A DNA stretch of 34,766 bases from Aliiruegeria haliotis (GCF_003003255.1 NZ_PVTD01000018.1:1-34766); one strand, 5' to 3'. Shown: positions 8,497 to 17,812, counted from the first letter of the stretch. A program made the numbers and translations. Notes: generated by a model from the letters alone, not told the origin.

Positions 8497-9915
8497 TCAG
8501 CTTCCGGCCAACAGCTTTGCCGCCGCGCGCAGGTAACCCGGCGTGTAGTCAGGCCGTTCGTTCGGCGTGGTCGAGAAGGTCATCGCACAGAAGTCACGCT
8601 CCGGGTCGGCATAGATGCCCTGGTGCATGTTGCCGTGCTTGAACATGGCGCCATCGGCGAACACGCAATCCCACTGGGCGCAGTTGCGCTGGCCGCTCTC
8701 GCCGAACCATTGCGCGTGATACTGCTGTTCGGTGCTGCCCTCATAGGCCGCCGGATCGCCGAGGGTCTGGATCCGGCGCAGCAGATCATCCGTAATCACC
8801 TGTTCGGTCGACACGGCGTTCCAGCTTGGCGTGAAGATCATGGCATAGCGCAGCATGTCCTCGGGTGTTGTCATATTCAGCCCGCCGCCCACGGCTGTGC
8901 CGTCCGAGGCGAGACCCACCATGTATTGCTGCTTTGCACCGATCTTTGAGTAGATCCGATCATTGAAGAGATCGGCGTATTTCAGATTGGAGGCGTGCTG
9001 CAGTGCCAGAACGAGCGCCTGCGTGATCGCGGTGGAATAGCGGAAGCGATCGCCGGGTTGTTCACCCTCCAGCGGTTCAGCCGCGCGCATGATGTCGATC
9101 CATTCCGTTCCTTCGCCCGAAAAGAGCGTGCCAAAGTACTGCTCGATCCAGCTTTCGGGATCAGAGAACGCTTCAGTGGTTTCCTCAATGTCGAGGCCTG
9201 ACGCCATATTCATCGCGTTGAGCACGGACACGTTGTCCCACGCGGTGCCTTCCAACTCCTTGGCGTATTTCGTGATCGGCTCGTCAAAATCGAGAAGACC
9301 CTCACGTTCCAGTATCACACCCAGTGTGCCCACGCAGGTTTTCGACGCCGACATCCAGATGTGATAATCCCACGGATTCATGCCCGGGAAGGCCTCGTAC
9401 ACGACCTTGCCCTTGTGGGCCATCATCACCGCCTGCGTGCGGTTGTCGCCATAGACGTAATTGTCCAGAGATTCCGATTGTGAGCCATCCTCCATGGTGA
9501 ATGTCATGTCCGGTAGTTCCGGGCGGATGTCGCGCTCCAGTTCCCGCACCGGGTGGCTGGGCATGACCACGTCCGTCGGGTTGAAGGACGGGAAGTGCAT
9601 GTTGACGTAGACGCCGTCATCCCCGGCCGATTGCCAGTTGGGGACACTGAACCGCTCCCGGATGCCTTGCACCACATCGAACGGCAGCGGCTCCTTGGCC
9701 TTGGAGATCGGCGTTGTGCGCTCCGTGATGGGTTGGATGACCACCTTGGACGCCGCGTCGCTCGACTGTGCCGCGGCACGCGCCGGGACGAGGCTGCCGG
9801 CAGCGCCGCCGCCCAGGACCCCCATGGCGGTCATGCCGACACCACCCATGAGGACTTGCCGGCGACCGACTCCGGACGGGGCTTTCGCGGCTTTCAGCTT
9901 GTCTGCCTTCGTCAT
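8497..9915 (-). CDS. Tat-exported serine hydrolase (beta-lactamase class C / NylB-like fold)
   Basis: The protein has 472 residues. GRRQVLMGG (17-25), followed by a hydrophobic stretch and PARAAAQ (44-50), forms a Tat signal. The catalytic SxxK is S189-A-S-K192 in WMSASKTCVG, a beta-lactamase-fold signature of class C enzymes, esterases and 6-aminohexanoate-dimer hydrolases. The second motif is FRYSTAIT (Tyr in a YxN/S-type position). A clear KTG box is not seen; HGN near the C-terminus (MFKHGNMHQG) occupies a comparable place. AAGGAAG precedes the ATG. The protein is paralogous to the next gene upstream (10038-11351): compare MNPWDYHIWMSASK with LNPWDAHLWMSTAK. The substrate is unknown; peptidase, esterase or amidase activity are all possible. 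Confidence 0.87.
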   Translation of the reverse strand: MTKADKLKAAKAPSGVGRRQVLMGGVGMTAMGVLGGGAAGSLVPARAAAQSSDAASKVVIQPITERTTPISKAKEPLPFDVVQGIRERFSVPNWQSAGDDGVYVNMHFPSFNPTDVVMPSHPVRELERDIRPELPDMTFTMEDGSQSESLDNYVYGDNRTQAVMMAHKGKVVYEAFPGMNPWDYHIWMSASKTCVGTLGVILEREGLLDFDEPITKYAKELEGTAWDNVSVLNAMNMASGLDIEETTEAFSDPESWIEQYFGTLFSGEGTEWIDIMRAAEPLEGEQPGDRFRYSTAITQALVLALQHASNLKYADLFNDRIYSKIGAKQQYMVGLASDGTAVGGGLNMTTPEDMLRYAMIFTPSWNAVSTEQVITDDLLRRIQTLGDPAAYEGSTEQQYHAQWFGESGQRNCAQWDCVFADGAMFKHGNMHQGIYADPERDFCAMTFSTTPNERPDYTPGYLRAAAKLLAGS

Positions 9916-10037
9916 GTTTTCTTCCTTTCAAATGCATGTTGGGTGCCCCGCCTGATCCCCGGAGATCGAGGTAGGCAGGGCCGGTTGTGGACACGTTAAT
10001 CGCGGCCGTTATAAGTGTTTCGGGATCGCCCGGATAC

Positions 10038-11351
10038 TCAGTCGAACAGGTCGGACGTCGCGATCGGTCGCAGGTAGCGGTGGAAGGAATCGTCGGGCAC
10101 GTTGGTCGAGAAGAACGCGATGACCAGATCCTTGTCCGGGGAGACGTAGAGGGCCTGTGACTGCAACCCGGCTTTCCACATGTCCCCGTCGGGCCAGATG
10201 GCATCCCACTGGCGGGCGTTCGAGATCATGGTGTCGTCATTCAGACGATCCAGAAAGGCCGGACCATCAAAACCGTTCATGTAGAACTCGTGGCCGCGCA
10301 CACCGTCCCGGATCCGGGCGAGAATCTCGGGCGTCACCACCTGCTCGGTCGCTGTCTTGTCCCAGCTCGGGGTATACAGCATGCCGAACCGCGCCAGCAC
10401 ACGAAGGCGGCTGGAAACGACGCCATGCGCCGCGGCCGTTCCATCGGGCGACATATGGACCATCAGCGGGCCCTCGGCGCCGACCTTCGACCAGACGTAC
10501 TTATCCAGAAGTTGCGCCCAGGGCTCCTGACCGACCGCCTCGGCGATCAGCACCAGCATCTCTGTCGTGGGCGATCCGTATTCGAACTTCTCCCCCGGAT
10601 TGCGCACCGATTCCGCGTCCATCAGCACTTCGGGCACGGTTTCATTGCGCCGGTTGTACTGAAAACCGAACTCGGCGTTGAAGGTCCGGATCGCGATCGA
10701 ATCTGGATCGGCGCGGGTTTCGTCGTTCTCCTCGGAATTCATGCCCGGGGTCATGTCCAGGATGTCGATCACCTTAATGTCGGCCCAGTCGGTCGCAGCC
10801 CAGTCGGGCATCAGTTCGCCAACGGTCTGCTGATCGGTTATCTTGCCTTCCTCGATTAGCTTGTCGATCACGAGGCTGGTCAGCGGCTTGGCCGTGGACA
10901 TCCACAGATGCGCGTCCCATGGGTTGAGGGCGGGGTACTCCTCGAACACCACCTTGCCTTCGTGGATGACAATGATCCCCTTGGCGTAGCTGCCGGGATG
11001 CACCAGCCAGTCATTCAGGCTCAGCGTGCCGAAGTTCTTGGTATCGGCGGTGATCTCGCCGATCTCGGGCATGATGTTCTCTTCCAGCGGCATCACTGGC
11101 ACCTGCACCGGCAAATGCGCGGTGTTGTGCAACTCGGATGTGCGCTGCGACCACCAGACCGAAGTGTCGCCGCCCTTCAGCAGTTCAGGGATGTTGAATT
11201 GCGAGCGGTAGCTCTCGACCTGTTCCAGCGTGAAGCCGTCCTTGAACTCCGCGACCGGTGTGCGGTCCGGGTCCTCTTGCGCGAACGCACCCGCTGCGAA
11301 AAATGCGCAGGAAGCGACCCCTGAAAAACGGGTTATCCTTCTGCTATACAT
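10038..11351 (-). CDS. Exported serine hydrolase, paralogue of the 8497-9915 product
   Basis: The protein has 437 residues from ATG 11351, which has a good site (GAGGAAATAACA) and starts a signal peptide (MYSRRITRFSGVASCAFFAAGAFAQ); the frame extends further upstream but looks non-coding. The active-site motif is S152-T-A-K155 (WMSTAKPLTS), followed by the partner tyrosine motif FEYGSPTTEM. Unlike its neighbour it carries a plain Sec-type signal instead of a strong Tat signal. It lies 122 bp upstream of that neighbour on the same strand, so a tandem duplication followed by divergence is likely. It is divergently placed from the TPR regulator-like gene, with 516 bp between. Substrate unknown. 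Confidence 0.88.
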   Translation of the reverse strand: MYSRRITRFSGVASCAFFAAGAFAQEDPDRTPVAEFKDGFTLEQVESYRSQFNIPELLKGGDTSVWWSQRTSELHNTAHLPVQVPVMPLEENIMPEIGEITADTKNFGTLSLNDWLVHPGSYAKGIIVIHEGKVVFEEYPALNPWDAHLWMSTAKPLTSLVIDKLIEEGKITDQQTVGELMPDWAATDWADIKVIDILDMTPGMNSEENDETRADPDSIAIRTFNAEFGFQYNRRNETVPEVLMDAESVRNPGEKFEYGSPTTEMLVLIAEAVGQEPWAQLLDKYVWSKVGAEGPLMVHMSPDGTAAAHGVVSSRLRVLARFGMLYTPSWDKTATEQVVTPEILARIRDGVRGHEFYMNGFDGPAFLDRLNDDTMISNARQWDAIWPDGDMWKAGLQSQALYVSPDKDLVIAFFSTNVPDDSFHRYLRPIATSDLFD

Positions 11352-11867
11352 TGTTATTTCCTCTCTTGAGATGTCAAATTGGAACTGGGAAGCCGGTCGA
11401 CAAGACCTGCCCCCGTCGATTTTCCAGAACGTCACCCGGACCCGCAGGCTGACCCGCACAAGGGCAAATGTTGTTGGATTTCCGGGGCGGACATAGATCG
11501 CGCAAGCGTCGATCCGGAAGGTGTCTATCTCGCCAACTTTGCAGGAAGTCTCGACGCAGACTGGTGTTGTGTCGGTCGAACCAGACTGGGTGTATCGGCC
11601 CTCACTTGCGATGGGGTGGTCATCGAAATCAACTGATCCGCAGCCTACCCGGCGAGCGGGAAGTACCGCGATTGCATGTTCGCGTTGCGTCGAGTTCATC
11701 TCTGTGGCTTTCCGATTTTGGCCCCGTTCAACACCCCGATAGATCGGCATCCGATCCCTCGACGTAAACGTTGCAACATGTTACAAACGGCGTTTCACGG
11801 CACTTTGCAAAAAGCCCTGCGGCCTCTGCGCCGAAAGCGGCAGCGTTTCAAAAAATAGAGAAGAAAC
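11352..11867. promoter_or_regulatory. Divergent control region between serine hydrolase and TPR protein
   Basis: These 516 bases separate two divergent genes, and no gene is supported inside. A near-palindrome, TTGCAACATGTTACAA (11771-11786, 14 of 16 positions symmetric), lies 81 bp before the TPR gene start and is a candidate operator. The rest shows no clear promoter boxes. Confidence 0.4.
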
Positions 11868-13637
11868 ATGCCATTAGAGCAGAACAACAGCTCAGAGGGC
11901 GGGCAGACCGATGCCATTCTGCAAGCGCTCGTGGCGCTTCTTGCGCATAGCAGCTTTGAAGCAAACGCAAACCGTCGCCGGCTTCTGCGCTTCGTCGTGG
12001 AAGAGCATCTGGACGGTCGCGGGCATTTGTTGAAGGGCACGTATATCGCCCAGAACGTGTTTGGCCGCGGCGAAGACTTCGATGCGAACGAAGATGCCAT
12101 TGTCCGGATCGAAGCCCGCCGGCTGCGCGCGAATCTCGACAGCTACTACCAAGGGCCGGGGCGCGACGCGCCGATCCGTTTTTCCATTCCGAAAGGCGGG
12201 TATCGTCCGCAGATCGATTTCACCACGCCAGCCCCGGAACCAGAACCGCAGCCGGAGCCAAAGCCAGAAGAACCAGCCAGTCCGCCAAGCGTTGACCCTG
12301 TTTCAGATCCGCCGCGCAAGCGCTTTTTGCGGCCCGTTCTCCTTGGCCTCGTGCTTGCGTCCGTCGCGCTCTTTGCGGTGGTTCTGGGAATCCAGAATGT
12401 GCGGGATGGACAGCCTCCCGCGGTCGAGATCGCCAATCCTGCCGAACGGCCTCGGGTGATCGTGCGTCCCTTCGTGAGCCTCGGACAATCCGGGTCCGAT
12501 GACGTGTACGCGATCGGACTGACCCATCAGGTGATCCACGATCTGAGGCAGTTCCCGGACATTCGCGTGCACTCGGTTGACGACAGTTTCGGGACAGACG
12601 ACCAACTCGACGGTGGGCCAGACGAACAGGCGCCCCTGTTTCGCACCGAAGGCAGTGTCGGCATCATTGGGGACGAATACGTCGTTCGCGTCCAGCTTCT
12701 GGATTCGAACAGGATGGTGATCTGGAGTGGCACCTACGAACGAAAAGTTTCGCCGCAAGAGCTGATCGAGGTGCAAAAAGAGATTGCCAACAGAATTGCC
12801 GAGCATCTTGGCCAGCCCTACGGTGCCATCCGCGACGCCCAGACCAAAGGCCTGGCCGATCTGTCAGGCATCAAGATGACGAGCTATGGCTGTGTTCTTC
12901 GGGGGTATGAGTATCGCCGCACACTGCAGTCGGAGCTTTATCGCGACGTGCGTGATTGTCTTGAAACGGCCGTTCAGGACGATTCTGCCTATGCCGAAGC
13001 CTGGGGCCTCTTGGCGATGCTCCGCCAGGATGCAGAGCTTTACAATTTCGAACCTGACGTAGCGCCAGAGGAAGCCAAGCGCCTCGTGCGGGAAGCCGCG
13101 GAGACCGCGATTTCGCTCGATCCCGCGAATGTGCCGGGGCTGAAGGCGCTTTCCACCCACGCGCACTACGAAGGACTCTTTGAGGAGTCGCAGGATCTCG
13201 CGCGGCGGCTGGTTGAGTACCGGCCGAATGACCCCGATGCCGTTTTTCAACTCGGTTGGTTGTTTGCGGTACGCGGGCGGTTCGAAGAGGGCATGCCCTA
13301 TGTCTGGGATGCCGTGCACTTGTCGGTCCAGGTCCCGCCGCGCTACTTCCACGTCATCGCGATGGACCATCTGATGCGCGACGAGTATCAGGAGATGCTT
13401 GCGGCAGCCCAGCAGGCCGTGCGGGACGATTCGAGCGCCAGCCATTCCCTCATGGCGATCGCGCAAGGGGCATTGGGGCAAATGGGTGCCGCACAGGACT
13501 CTCTCGCCCGTATGGCCGAGAGATATGCGCCGACGGCCGAGGACCCTGCCACCGTTTTTGGATTGCACACGGTAGCGCCAGAGGTGATCGACAAGATCGT
13601 GCAGGGGCTCCGCAACGCGGGCTGGAACCCGTCCTGA
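11868..13637 (+). CDS. Membrane-anchored TPR protein with N-terminal regulator-like domain
   Basis: The protein has 589 residues. Residues 20-115 hold a helical, strongly conserved-looking block (RRRLLRFVVEEHLDGRG, VFGRGEDFDANEDAIVRIEA, RFSIPKGGYRP) seen in proteobacterial proteins that fuse it to adenylate cyclase or TPR modules; I infer a signalling or DNA-binding role. A Pro/Glu-rich linker (121-145) precedes one transmembrane helix (about 154-176). Residues 195-320 look like a TolB/FlgO-type periplasmic domain (PRVIVRPFVSLG, FRTEGSVGIIGDEYVVRVQLLD). The remainder is TPR-like (AYAEAWGLLAMLRQDAE, ANVPGLKALSTHAHYEGL). The architecture resembles CadC-like sensors: cytoplasmic effector, one helix, periplasmic sensor. 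Placed divergently from exported hydrolases, it may sense their substrates. GAGAAG precedes the ATG. Confidence 0.75.
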   Translation: MPLEQNNSSEGGQTDAILQALVALLAHSSFEANANRRRLLRFVVEEHLDGRGHLLKGTYIAQNVFGRGEDFDANEDAIVRIEARRLRANLDSYYQGPGRDAPIRFSIPKGGYRPQIDFTTPAPEPEPQPEPKPEEPASPPSVDPVSDPPRKRFLRPVLLGLVLASVALFAVVLGIQNVRDGQPPAVEIANPAERPRVIVRPFVSLGQSGSDDVYAIGLTHQVIHDLRQFPDIRVHSVDDSFGTDDQLDGGPDEQAPLFRTEGSVGIIGDEYVVRVQLLDSNRMVIWSGTYERKVSPQELIEVQKEIANRIAEHLGQPYGAIRDAQTKGLADLSGIKMTSYGCVLRGYEYRRTLQSELYRDVRDCLETAVQDDSAYAEAWGLLAMLRQDAELYNFEPDVAPEEAKRLVREAAETAISLDPANVPGLKALSTHAHYEGLFEESQDLARRLVEYRPNDPDAVFQLGWLFAVRGRFEEGMPYVWDAVHLSVQVPPRYFHVIAMDHLMRDEYQEMLAAAQQAVRDDSSASHSLMAIAQGALGQMGAAQDSLARMAERYAPTAEDPATVFGLHTVAPEVIDKIVQGLRNAGWNPS

Positions 13638-13656
13638 CCGCTTCCGGAAGATTGCG

Positions 13657-14796
13657 CTATTGAACCGCAGGCAAACTCAGGAAATCGGCGATGTCACGCG
13701 TCGCCTGATCTCGCAGATCTGCGTCGAGCTTCAGGCTCGACAACACCGACCGCTCGCGCTGGTCGAATCCGTGGTCCGCGCCTGCAAGCACCACGGAGGT
13801 GACGCTCGCGCCGCCTTGTCTCAATGTCGCGGCGGCTTCAAGGCAATTCGGCGTGCTGACGATGCTGTCATTCTCGGCCAGGATCATCAGCAACGGCGGC
13901 CGATCCGGCCAGGAAATCGCATCCGCACCGTTGAGAGCGCCACAATACGGGTACAGCACGACCAGCGCTGAAACATGCGCCAACAGCATGTCCGGCTCCG
14001 ACGGCCATTGCGTCAGTCCGGGCGGCACCTCGCCCGTAAGCGCCAGCCCGACGAACTCCATCGCCGTCCAGCCGCCGTGGGACGCCCCCAGAAGCACCAC
14101 GTCGTCCGTGACGTCCTCCATCTCCGCGAGCGCGTCGAGTGCGACGGCTATGTCGCCCGCCCGCTCTGCGCCCGGCAGCGCCTGGCCGGCACAGACCAAC
14201 CGCCAGCTTTCCAAATGGTCAAAGCCGCGCGGCGCGTGGCTGTCGAGGATCAGGCCGAGAACGTCTGCTGTCGCTTCGGCATGCCCCGAAACAGACGGAA
14301 GCGCAGCGTGTCGAACACCCATTGCAACGCCCGGCCAATCGCGACGACGACCACGAAGATGACGACCGCCACCAAGATGATCTGCAGCGTGTTGAACTTT
14401 CGGCAGATGGCGGGGCGGTCCGGCTGCGGATCGAGTTCTGCCAGTCGTCTGCCCTCGGGAAGCCCAGCCAAGCAGTGCCAGCACCGGCACGGCGACCACC
14501 GCGTGAGCCATCGTCGCGGCCCGTCCGATGAGACGCGGCAGTTCTATCGCGCACCATCCAACCAGCAGGAGTAGGCCAGTCATGTATCCATTTCCCGTGA
14601 CCAGCCCGCACAGGATACCCTGCAACAGTCAGTCGTGCGGGATCGGCAACGGTGTCAGCGCGGCGGCGCAGAAGGCCAAGCCAGGAAGCAGCGGAAATAC
14701 GGCCAGCCGCAAGCCCCGCTTCCGATGCATCTCGGGGGAGCGACGGAATTCAGGCCGCGGCGGTGGGGCGCTTCGATTGTTAGACACATTTCTCAT
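13657..14796 (-). pseudogene. Dienelactone-hydrolase-like protein with N-terminal membrane helices, broken
   Basis: The intact-looking C-terminal part reads VLGLILDSHAPRGFDHLESW, then VVLLGASHGGWTAMEF (nucleophile elbow G-x-S-H-G-G; dienelactone hydrolases proper have Cys here), VVLYPYCG, ILAENDSIV (catalytic Asp) and AGADHGFD (catalytic His). Upstream, hydrophobic segments are spread over two frames and a stop: RGLRLAVFPLLPGLAFCAAAL ends at an in-frame TGA (14631-14629), and the same frame resumes as LLQGILCGLVTGNG and ends VVAVPVLALLGWA. The next hydrophobic stretch (TLQIILVAVVIFVVVVAIG, about 14300-14410) is in another frame, and the hydrolase returns to the first frame near 14310. One nonsense codon plus two shifts indicate a decayed gene. 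It is convergent with the TPR gene (19 bp between stops). The start at 14796 is tentative. Confidence 0.65.
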
Positions 14797-15030
14797 TGTG
14801 ATACGGTCCCAACCCCCGAAGCACCGGCCCGGCCCAATTTGCAATCCTCGAATCCGCCGTAACCGGTGTCCACCCAATCCGTGCCCCCGAGCGACGCAAC
14901 GGCGGAACAATCTGCAAATATCCGCACCGGGATCCCATTGAGCCAGTATTCCGCAATGATCCAGCGCGCTCTGGCACCTCGAACTAAGCCCAGACAGGTC
15001 GAAATAGTGTCGTCACAGGTGTTTCCCCGA

Positions 15031-15036
15031 AAGGAG
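15031..15036 (+). promoter_or_regulatory. Ribosome-binding site fixing the GTG start of the potassium channel
   Basis: AAGGAG lies 6 bases before GTG at 15043. This decides the start against a longer upstream frame that has no family resemblance. Confidence 0.75.
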
Positions 15037-15042
15037 CCTGCT

Positions 15043-15402
15043 GTGCTGCCACTTGGACTGACCATCCTTCGCTTGCTGAAAGCGATTGCCCGATCCTGGA
15101 GCGTTCCGTCGTTTCGCGCCGGTTTCGCGCTTGCCATCCTGATCCTGTTCTCGGGAACCGTTTTTAACCAGGGCGCAGAGGGTTGGTCGTGGGTCGACTC
15201 GCTCTACTTCAGCGCCACGACGATTTCGACTGTTGGACTGGGCGACCTGTCTCCGCAGACCGAGTTGGGGAAGGTCTTCACCGTCGTCTACATCTTTGTC
15301 GGAGTCGGTGTTTTCGTCGCGCTTTTTTGCGCAATTCGCTCGGGCATTGATCAACCAGGAAAGCGATGGGGGATCGAAGGAAGATTGACCAACCGCGCGT
15401 AG
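15043..15402 (+). CDS. Two-transmembrane potassium channel (Ion_trans_2), probable 3' frameshift
   Basis: The protein has 119 residues as read. One helix (about 26-43) is followed by a pore loop with the selectivity filter TVGLGD (63-68, a variant of TVGYGD) and a second helix (80-96), the minimal KcsA-like layout. The C-terminus as read (CAIRSGIDQPGKRWGIEGRL) is unlike the family. Removing one T from the T6 run at 15323-15328 gives FVALFAQFARALINQESDGG and a stop at 15386-15388 (114 residues), a far better ending for this kind of channel. So the reading is either a one-base insertion (real or sequencing error) or a slippage site. The gene is convergent with the AI-2E permease. Confidence 0.8.
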   Translation: MLPLGLTILRLLKAIARSWSVPSFRAGFALAILILFSGTVFNQGAEGWSWVDSLYFSATTISTVGLGDLSPQTELGKVFTVVYIFVGVGVFVALFCAIRSGIDQPGKRWGIEGRLTNRA

Positions 15403-15447
15403 GCTGGGTCTGGGAAATTGAATTGCAACCCGCGCGGCACGGTTATC

Positions 15448-16563
15448 CTAGGGCGGGTACGGTGAGGCGTGCTCGTCGTCGGGCGCGCCGCTTTCGAGGA
15501 AACCAAGGTCTCCATCGCTGGACAACAGAACCGCCATCCAGCGCATGCTCGGTATCTCGGCGCAGACAACCAGAGCCACAACCATCATCGGCGTTGACAG
15601 GAATGCGCCGATGCCACCCCAGAGCGTGCCCCAGAAGGTCAGCGATACCATCACCATGAACGTGCTGAGATTGAGGGATTTTCCCTGCATGGCCGGAGTT
15701 ATCAGGTTGCTGATGAACTGGTCCGCGCCGCCGTACCCCAACAGCACGATCAGAAACGGGGTGAAGCTGTCAAACTGAAGCAACGCCAGCGATGCAGGTA
15801 GGAATACCCCGATGAACGCGCCGATATTTGGGATAAACCCGACGACGAACACGATCACCGCCAGCAACTCTGCGAAGTCCAGCCCAACCCAGCGGAAGAT
15901 CAGGTAGGCGACCGTGCCGCTCATGGCGCTGGTCACCGCGTTCACCCACATGTAGCCTTTGACGCCCTCGGCGATGCGGTTCATCACGCGTTTGGTGCGC
16001 ACGGCGCCCTCTGCCGTTGCCGAGAACCGAGGCAGTTTTGCCACCCAGGCGGCCCGCTCGGAAATCAGAAAGGCGAGGTAGAGCACGATCAGAACGACCA
16101 TCGAGACACCGCCGCCCAGTTGACCAAGGATCGCCGCAACCAGATTGCCCAGATCAAGCCGTTCAACGACGCTTCCAAGACCCTCCGCAAGGCGCCCACC
16201 GAATACCGAGTTCAGCTGTGCATGAATGTCGGCCAGCCGCTCTTCGTATCGGGGCATGGCCTCGACAAGTTCGTCCGCCGTGCCCGACACGGCCGTCCCG
16301 AGGAACAGAAATGCAAAGATCACGATGAAACCGGCCAGGATATTGGCCAGCCAGCGCGGCGGCGATCGGCCGAACACTCGTAACGAGCAGATCCGGTCCA
16401 CAATCGCCGATGACAGGATGAAGATAAGGCCAGTGACCGCCAGCGGGATCAGAAAGTCGCGGCCAAACCAAAGGAAACCGACCACGACCGGCGCCGACAT
16501 AAGGATCAGAAACCAACTCGGGCTGGAGGCAACAGACATGCCCGTGGGGTCACTATCGGACAT
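15448..16563 (-). CDS. AI-2E family transporter (PerM/YdiK-like permease)
   Basis: The protein has 371 residues with about eight membrane helices. The N-terminal pair is followed by a long soluble segment (about 100-160: ELVEAMPRYEERLADIHAQL), then the conserved C-terminal core with VVGFIPNIGAFIGVFLPA and FISNLITPAMQGKSLNLS. This is the AI-2E transporter / UPF0118 signature. Members have been linked to autoinducer-2 export, Na+/H+ antiport or unknown roles, so the substrate cannot be assigned. The start has GAAGGT about 9 bases upstream. A second member, in the opposite orientation, lies at 25141-26370; the two are clearly different proteins rather than a recent duplication. Confidence 0.9.
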   Translation of the reverse strand: MSDSDPTGMSVASSPSWFLILMSAPVVVGFLWFGRDFLIPLAVTGLIFILSSAIVDRICSLRVFGRSPPRWLANILAGFIVIFAFLFLGTAVSGTADELVEAMPRYEERLADIHAQLNSVFGGRLAEGLGSVVERLDLGNLVAAILGQLGGGVSMVVLIVLYLAFLISERAAWVAKLPRFSATAEGAVRTKRVMNRIAEGVKGYMWVNAVTSAMSGTVAYLIFRWVGLDFAELLAVIVFVVGFIPNIGAFIGVFLPASLALLQFDSFTPFLIVLLGYGGADQFISNLITPAMQGKSLNLSTFMVMVSLTFWGTLWGGIGAFLSTPMMVVALVVCAEIPSMRWMAVLLSSDGDLGFLESGAPDDEHASPYPP

Positions 16564-16929
16564 GCGGGATACCTTCGTTCAAAAATGGCCATTCGCGACA
16601 AGGCTGACCGGATTGCTGCGATCCTACAGGGATGCTCGCTCCGATCAAGGCGAGGGCGGCAGGGCCGTCATTCAACTCACGGAAAACGCGGCTGAGATCG
16701 CATGTCGCGACACATTCATTCGCGAAATGGCAACCCGTGGAGATTTTTTTCCGGTCGGTCGTCGCCCGGCTGACGCTGAATGCGTAAGAAAGCGACCAAA
16801 TCCTTGCCAGAATGATCCAACGATCAGGCACGTTGGAAAGTGTCACTGGTCTGACCTTGCTCGGCGGAGTGAATGCGCGGGCCATCGAATCCGCCCCGGC
16901 GTCTGGGAGATTGGAGTGCCCCTACTGAA
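16564..16929. other. Intergenic stretch before the IS relic
   Basis: I see no supported gene. A minus-strand frame here has no family resemblance. The stretch includes the upstream region of the AI-2E permease. Confidence 0.35.
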
Positions 16930-17812
16930 CTGGTCCACCGCCATGTTTAGGAAACGGAGGACAACAGATGGCGAACAAACGACATTGGAGCGCGTTCCGC
17001 CATCGGTCCGAGGAATGCCCGGAACCCAGAGGAAATAGCTCAGGAGCTGCGGCAGGTTGATGTCCTTGTCGGGCAAGGAGCGGCGCGTGTTGATGCAATC
17101 CGCCAGGTGCGCATCACGGAGCAGGCATACTATCGCTGGCGCAAGCAGTATGGCGGAATGGGAACCGACCAACTTAAGAAGCTCAAGCGTCTCCAGAAGT
17201 GAGCCTGTGAACGCCATCGGTTCGAGTGAGCAGGCGAACAACGAACGGCTTCGAAAGGCCGTCTCGGACCTGACGCTGGACAAACTCTTTTTGAAGGAGG
17301 CGGCACGGGGAAGTGAAGGGCGTCCCGGAAACATGCCTGTGGGATGTTTCACCCCTGAACGGGCGGAGCCCTGAGCCCCGCTCGTCGCCGAGCCTGCATC
17401 GAACTGATCCGCAGCGAGTTGAAGTGCAAGTCCATTGCGGTGCCATTGGTTCAAGCCCAATGGACGGCGAGCGTCGGATCTGCCGGACGCTCGGGCAACA
17501 TCGCTCGTCACAACGGCAACGTCCACGGGGCCGGAAGGACGAGAACCGGCTGGTTGCCGACATGATTGAGCTGGCGAGGCAATACAGCAGCTAGGGCTAC
17601 CGGCGTGTGGCCGTGCTGCTGCGAGATGCAAGCTGGCCCCTCTCGGCGATGCTCGCACCGCCTGTCGGCAACGGGTCAGCGATGGCCGGATCGAACGGCC
17701 GTGGCGGCGAGAGCGCGGAGGATCAGGAAAGGGTCTGGGCGACCGTTTGCCCGCCAAGCCTGAAGGAACCACCGAAACAACCGAAGAGAGGCAGGCTTTG
17801 GCGCCCCACTTA
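16930..17812 (+). mobile_element. IS3-family insertion sequence relic (orfA and truncated orfB)
   Basis: orfA remains are clear: from about 17032 the frame reads EIAQELRQVDVLVGQGAARV, then RITEQAYYRWRKQYGGMGT and DQLKKLKRL, the helix-turn-helix of IS3-type OrfA. After a stop and frame change, NNERLRKAVSDLTLDKLFLK (17236-17295) gives its leucine-zipper end. OrfB remains start near 17464: ERRICRTLGQHRSSQRQ, then ENRLVADMIELARQY, a TAG at 17592-17594, GYRRVAVLLRDASW, and finally PPKQPKRGRLW, after which the match ends. The catalytic DDE core is absent. It is a dead, 3'-truncated copy. Element ends were not identified with confidence. Confidence 0.82.

Noticed and set aside
14793-15137. Minus-strand frame overlapping the start of the potassium channel
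   Set aside because: There is no family match and it overlaps a well-supported gene with its ribosome-binding site. Some coding-like character (WIIAEYWLNGIPVRIF) was noted but is not enough.
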